This document shows, piece by piece, positions 60,200 through 64,000 of a stretch of 64,000 bases of DNA; the first letter of the stretch is position 1, and the number at the start of each line of letters is the position of its first letter. The position numbers and the translations under genes are program-made. This DNA is from Caprella mutica (taxonomy: Eukaryota; Arthropoda; Malacostraca; Amphipoda; Caprellidae): the NCBI GenBank assembly GCA_947561585.1, contig CANNZV010001175.1:24-64023 (forward strand). Direction: 5' to 3'. Under the pieces are notes generated by a model. The model had not been told where the DNA came from and searched no databases. It saw nothing but the letters and a program-made list of their open reading frames with translations.

Positions 60200-61600
60200 T
60201 TATAGAGGCAAATGGGTTTTTCTTTCATCTATTAGGTTACGTGGAATATTCACTTGCCATTGTAAGGTCGTTAGATACCCAGGCCAAGAGAGGGTCCATA
60301 TGTACTGAATCCCCTAGACCTAAAGGTTAGTCGTTGAACTCTTCCAGTCTTTCAATTCTTTCAAGAAAGGTAAAAATGTATCAGAATTTGAGAGTATAAT
60401 GATACTATGAAGGTAATAAAATTTCATCCAGAGTTCTGTCCCTAGTCTTGTAATAGGTAGAACATTCCACAACAATATTATGAGGTCATGTTTCTGGGCG
60501 AAGACCAGATCGTCGGCAAGTATTATTGTTTTACTGTTTTAGGACCAAAGGTATTACTGATTTAGGACCAAATGTTTCCAGGATAGAAGAAGAAGTTTCA
60601 ATCGGGTTATTAACAATAGCTTTTGACATTCTCTTTCAAAGAGGAAGAGTTCTTTGATCTGTCTACAAGAAGGTAGGTTGACCCACCTAATTCCTTTGGT
60701 GTTTTTCAAAGACCAACGGTTCAGGTTCTGCGCCAGAATATCTCTGCTACGTCCTTTTCTATGAAATCATCAGTTTCGTTGTCAACAGTACCAACGTGAG
60801 CCTTAATAGTTATTCACAGAAGTGGATTATTGTGAATATTCACAGGTATTGACCACAGAACGTCCACACTATGATTTACCCGTGTGGCTCCTCGTCCTCA
60901 AACAAGGAACGGCCTTTTTGGCCACTATGCTGTTTCAATAGATTTCATTCAGAAATCTATTGGGTTGAAATATGGCGTTGAAGACGCCAAATTTCTTTGC
61001 GACAGAATCTTGGCAATTGAAGTGATCACCACTCATGTGTCTTGTTCAAGTAGTAAAAAAGTTCACCATCTTGTTGGAAGATAAATGATTGATTTTGGAA
61101 GTGTTTTTTTTTTTCATCAATCCAATAGCTGGAACCACAATACTGTTAAAAGAGAATTGATCTTAGGCCGTTCTCTACGAAAATCAGAGGAGACTCCCAT
61201 GTTTTCGAGATAGGGGAAATCTTGGATATCTTCTGATCATGAATATTGAATTGGGTTGGCTTCAATAATGAAGAGTTTCTCGTTAAAAAGATCTATTTCA
61301 TACCTTGCCGTGTCCGCCTTAAGCTCTCTGAGAAGGACCTTCGTTCTCTCAAGTCTCTTATGCTTTTTAAGAAGTGTGAGGACTTAGTGTTCTCTCATTT
61401 TGTAGGAAGACAACTGAAGATCCTTCATGATGATGGTTCTATTGAAGTCTGTATCACATTCATGTATTTAGCTATATTTTGAATTTTTTCAAGTATTTCT
61501 TCGAGTCTTCAACATTGCACAAACCTTCTTAGCCATTTTCTTTATTCGAACAAGTACTCCCACTTCTACACTGCTAGGACAGTCCTCAGAAGTGACAAGG
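60200..61600 (-). pseudogene. decayed mariner-like transposase
   Basis: On the minus strand at about 61240-61400 the frame reads LLKKHKRLERTKVLL and then NEKLFIIEANPIQYS. This matches the mariner pattern of RL..S..LL followed by DEKLF and a later N.QN (NEKLF replaces the usual DEKLF, losing the catalytic Asp). Nucleotide similarity to the mariner at 51814-53094 is visible, for example in TCCTTCATGATGATGGTTCT versus TCTTCTTTGACGATGGTTCT. Internal stops and scrambled flanks leave no functional protein. Plus-strand frames here are shadows. Confidence 0.65.
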
Positions 61601-61623
61601 TCAACGAAGCTACTATTCACAAC

Positions 61624-62160
61624 GGGGTACGGTCAAGAGCCCCCCCGGTCAAGAGCCCCCCCGGTCATGAGCCCCCCCGGTCATGAGCCCCCCCGGTCAC
61701 GAGCCCCCCCGGTCATGAGCCCCCCTAGGTCATAAGCCCCCCCGGTCACGAGCCCCCCCTCCATGTTTTTTTAATCCTTATTTACCTAGTTAAACAAATG
61801 AAGAACTACTTAGATAGAAATAACTGAGAGTTGCTAATGTAGTTTGTTGTATCCGCTAGATTGTTGTACTGCACACTTCATGATTGTTTAATGACCTGGC
61901 AGGGGGGTTCGGGGGGCGGCACGCCCCCCGATATACATATATTTTATGTCTAATCAGTAATGAACTACAAAAGTGTCAATAAGGATTAAATAATATAGGT
62001 AAATAAGGATTTAAAAACAGGGGGGCTCGTGACCGGGGGGGGCTCGTGACCGGGGGGGCTCTTGACCGGGGGGGGGGCTTATGACCTAGTGGGGCTCATG
62101 ACCGGGGGGGGCTCTTGACCGGGGGGGCTCTTGACCGGGGGGGCTTATGACCTACACCCA
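61624..62160. mobile_element. GC-rich foldback element with 8-bp target duplication
   Basis: Flanked by TTCACAAC (61616-61623 and 62161-62168). The left arm is tandem GGTCATGAGCCCCCCC-type units (61630-61757). The right arm is the inverted array (62019-62154) with GGGGGGGCTCTTGACC units. Within it lies half of the TAGTTTGTTGTA MITE with its GC palindrome (61845-61930). The 8-bp duplication fits hAT-type insertion (inference). Confidence 0.8.
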
Positions 62161-62168
62161 TTCACAAC

Positions 62169-62940
62169 ATGGTGCAATGTCGATTTGCAACTTTTAAAAG
62201 CATAATGATATCAGAATTGGGTTTCCCTGTACGATGGTTTAACCCTGTCATTTTAGACCTGATATTTTCGATTTTATTAAAAAGAACCGAATAATAGGAT
62301 TATATGACTGTACTTAATAAAAAAGCAAATGATAAACATGTATAGTGATGATTGATATGTTTAACTATAAATTTCACAGAAAAGAGTAATTAATGACCTT
62401 AAATTCACCCTGATTTACAATTTCATATTTTGACCTATTATCTGAAATATATGTGGAATGTGTATGTTTTTAGTTGAAAGTGAAGAAATACACACATATA
62501 TATATAGAGAGTAATATTAGGCATTGAAATCTGTTTCATGGCCTAAAAATAAATTTCTATAGTGCGCAATATTCGCCCCGCCATGCAAAATATGGTGGAG
62601 CGAATAGTTGCGCACGGAAAAACTCCGCTAAATAAAAAATTAGAAAGTCTAGAACCTTGTAATTTTAACTGAGGCAACTAAAGTCAATGATCATCATGCA
62701 CTAAGAACTTCAGGTCATTATCTAGGGTAGAAATTTTTTTATGACAAATTTATTTTTTAGGGTAATTCGGTAAAATGAATTTTCGACTATGTACTTTTCA
62801 TATGGTCTTAAATGTGATTTATTTCAACTATGAATAAATGCCTGTAAGCTGTTTTAATTTTATACAGAGTTACTAAATATTTGAGCCGGTCTATGACTAT
62901 TTTTGTTATTGAGCTAGCACATTCATAGCCCTTTAAAAAT
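62169..62940. other. AT-rich right part of the 4-kb element
   Basis: Non-coding. One subterminal GTGCGCAATATTCGCCCC word occurs at 62562 and its inverted relative near 62597. Confidence 0.45.
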
Positions 62941-62999
62941 GTGGTGCGCAAGATTCGCCCCGTGTGGTGCTGCGCGAGATTCGCCCCTCCCGACCCTAC

Positions 63000-64000
63000 T
63001 TACTTTTTCATTCGTTCTTCCTAAGTTGTTGCATTGAAAAGTGGCTAAAATGAGCACTGCTAATAGCCCAGTAAACAATACAATGTTGGACCAACGTTGG
63101 TTCAATATTGAACGAAAATCTGGACCAACGTTGTCCTACTGGTCTCGATGTATTGGGCCAGCAAAGGTCCGACGTTGGCCCGCCTGACGAATATCCACCG
63201 GCCAAGAACTGTAAAACTATGTATAACCGACTTGTTCTGTTGTTTGGTCAGTGCAATTCCGACGTTTTGTCAAATTAATTATAACTGACAATAGCTAATG
63301 TTGCCGATATTATGCATGTCTACGGCAAGTGCTATTTTTATATTAGAGGTGTATTAAATTGATTACGCTACAGAGCACGTGAAGACAACAGTTACCTCTA
63401 ACAATGTAGTAACTGTCCTACATATACATTTTGCAGATCAAAATCAGGGATAAAAATATAACAGTTGCTTTTAATTCAAACTCAATTCTTTATTATATTA
63501 CCTACGCTATTTTAACAAAGTAATAATATTTATTTAAAATTGAATATAGAACATAATTTTCAATGTGAATAATTATTTCACACGGAAAAATAACATTTTT
63601 CATACTAATATACATGAATTAACGTGCGACCAATGATTTTATCTAAGGATGCAGCTCTCGATTACTCCTCTCGAGTCTATATTCGCACAATGTATTGGCC
63701 ACCTATTTATACTAAATTGCCAGAAACGGCTATAATTTCAAATGTATATCAAATTGAGGATATATTAAATTGGCTATTTGGTGTGATTAAAGTTGGGAGA
63801 GATCATTCGCACCTAACCTCTCTGATCTGCTGGCGATAACCGCCAAACAGAACTGGTAGACCAGTATAATAAATATACTGGTATCAAAAAATCACTTGAT
63901 TGGTTAACCAATTAAAGTTTCCCTTCATTGGGCCAGTGCTGTTTGGCGACCGCTGGCCAAATATCGTTCACATTACAAGCATTTGTCCGGTGTGTAATAG
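63000..64000. other. repeat-like DNA at the window edge
   Basis: Contains GTTGGACCAACGTTGG (63086-63101) and related GGACCAACGTTG and CCGACGTTGGCCCGCC words, an arrangement common in MITEs. The sequence at 63950-64000 (CGACCGCTGGCC, GTGTAATAG) may belong to the other end. The element probably continues beyond the window. No gene is supported. Confidence 0.45.

Larger units (their letters stand above)
58991..62996. mobile_element. 4-kb element with GGGTCGGGAGGGGCGAATCT ends
   Basis: Inverted ends GGGTCGGGAGGGGCGAATCT, with GGGGCGAATCTTGCGCAC-like words repeated just inside both ends (59190-59225, 62560-62610, 62942-62965). The end sequence resembles that of the GGTCGGACGGGG family. Inside are a CTTGACCTTTGACC tandem array, a dead mariner-like transposase on the minus strand and a GC-rich foldback element. 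No target duplication is clear. Confidence 0.8.

Noticed and set aside
60884..61482. Plus-strand frames in the 4-kb element
   Set aside because: They lie opposite a mariner-like transposase relic that is recognisable on the minus strand.

Overview
The window looks like an AT-rich, repeat-dense nuclear region from an insect. The organism call rests on a tandem cluster of multi-exon insect-type gustatory receptors (GRs), GT-AG introns, a non-LTR retrotransposon, mariner- and hAT-like elements and many MITEs. A hemipteran (planthopper-like) host is a guess from general character, not something the sequence proves.

The backbone is a GR array on the minus strand. Four four-exon genes are called GrA (12748-14697), GrB (16668-19225), GrC (34145-36053) and GrD (38275-55857). 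They share exon 2 (69 nt), exon 3 (87 nt), phase-0 junctions and splice signals. Flanks and shared insertions show that a two-gene block A-B was duplicated to give C-D: A pairs with C, and B with D. The remnant of a further unit lies at about 6850-7480. GrD has been stretched to 17.6 kb because its second intron received a MITE, a 13-kb element with inverted ends (38702-51691, containing a broken LINE and minisatellites), a mariner (51814-53094) and a TTAA-type MITE (53559-54345).

Between blocks B and C lies a 9,468-bp transposon (23623-33090). It has inverted ends and a clean 8-bp target duplication, and it sits inside a 71-bp tandem array that supplies the pre-insertion sequence. It carries an intact four-exon gene for an 858-residue zinc-finger protein with a tyrosine-recombinase-like catalytic domain. 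In the opposite direction it carries a two-exon gene resembling the C-terminal half of a Rep-type superfamily 3 helicase. A recombinase of this class with inverted ends, subterminal end-motif repeats and an 8-bp duplication is the most unusual object here.

Left of the array (1-7500) are a 32-bp satellite, a pyrimidine-rich 17-bp minisatellite, MITEs and unassigned AT-rich DNA. Right of it (58.9-64 kb) is a 4-kb element with GC-rich ends. It contains a decayed mariner-like transposase and a foldback element, and other repeat DNA follows it. No tRNA, rRNA, CRISPR array or bacterial-type operon was seen.
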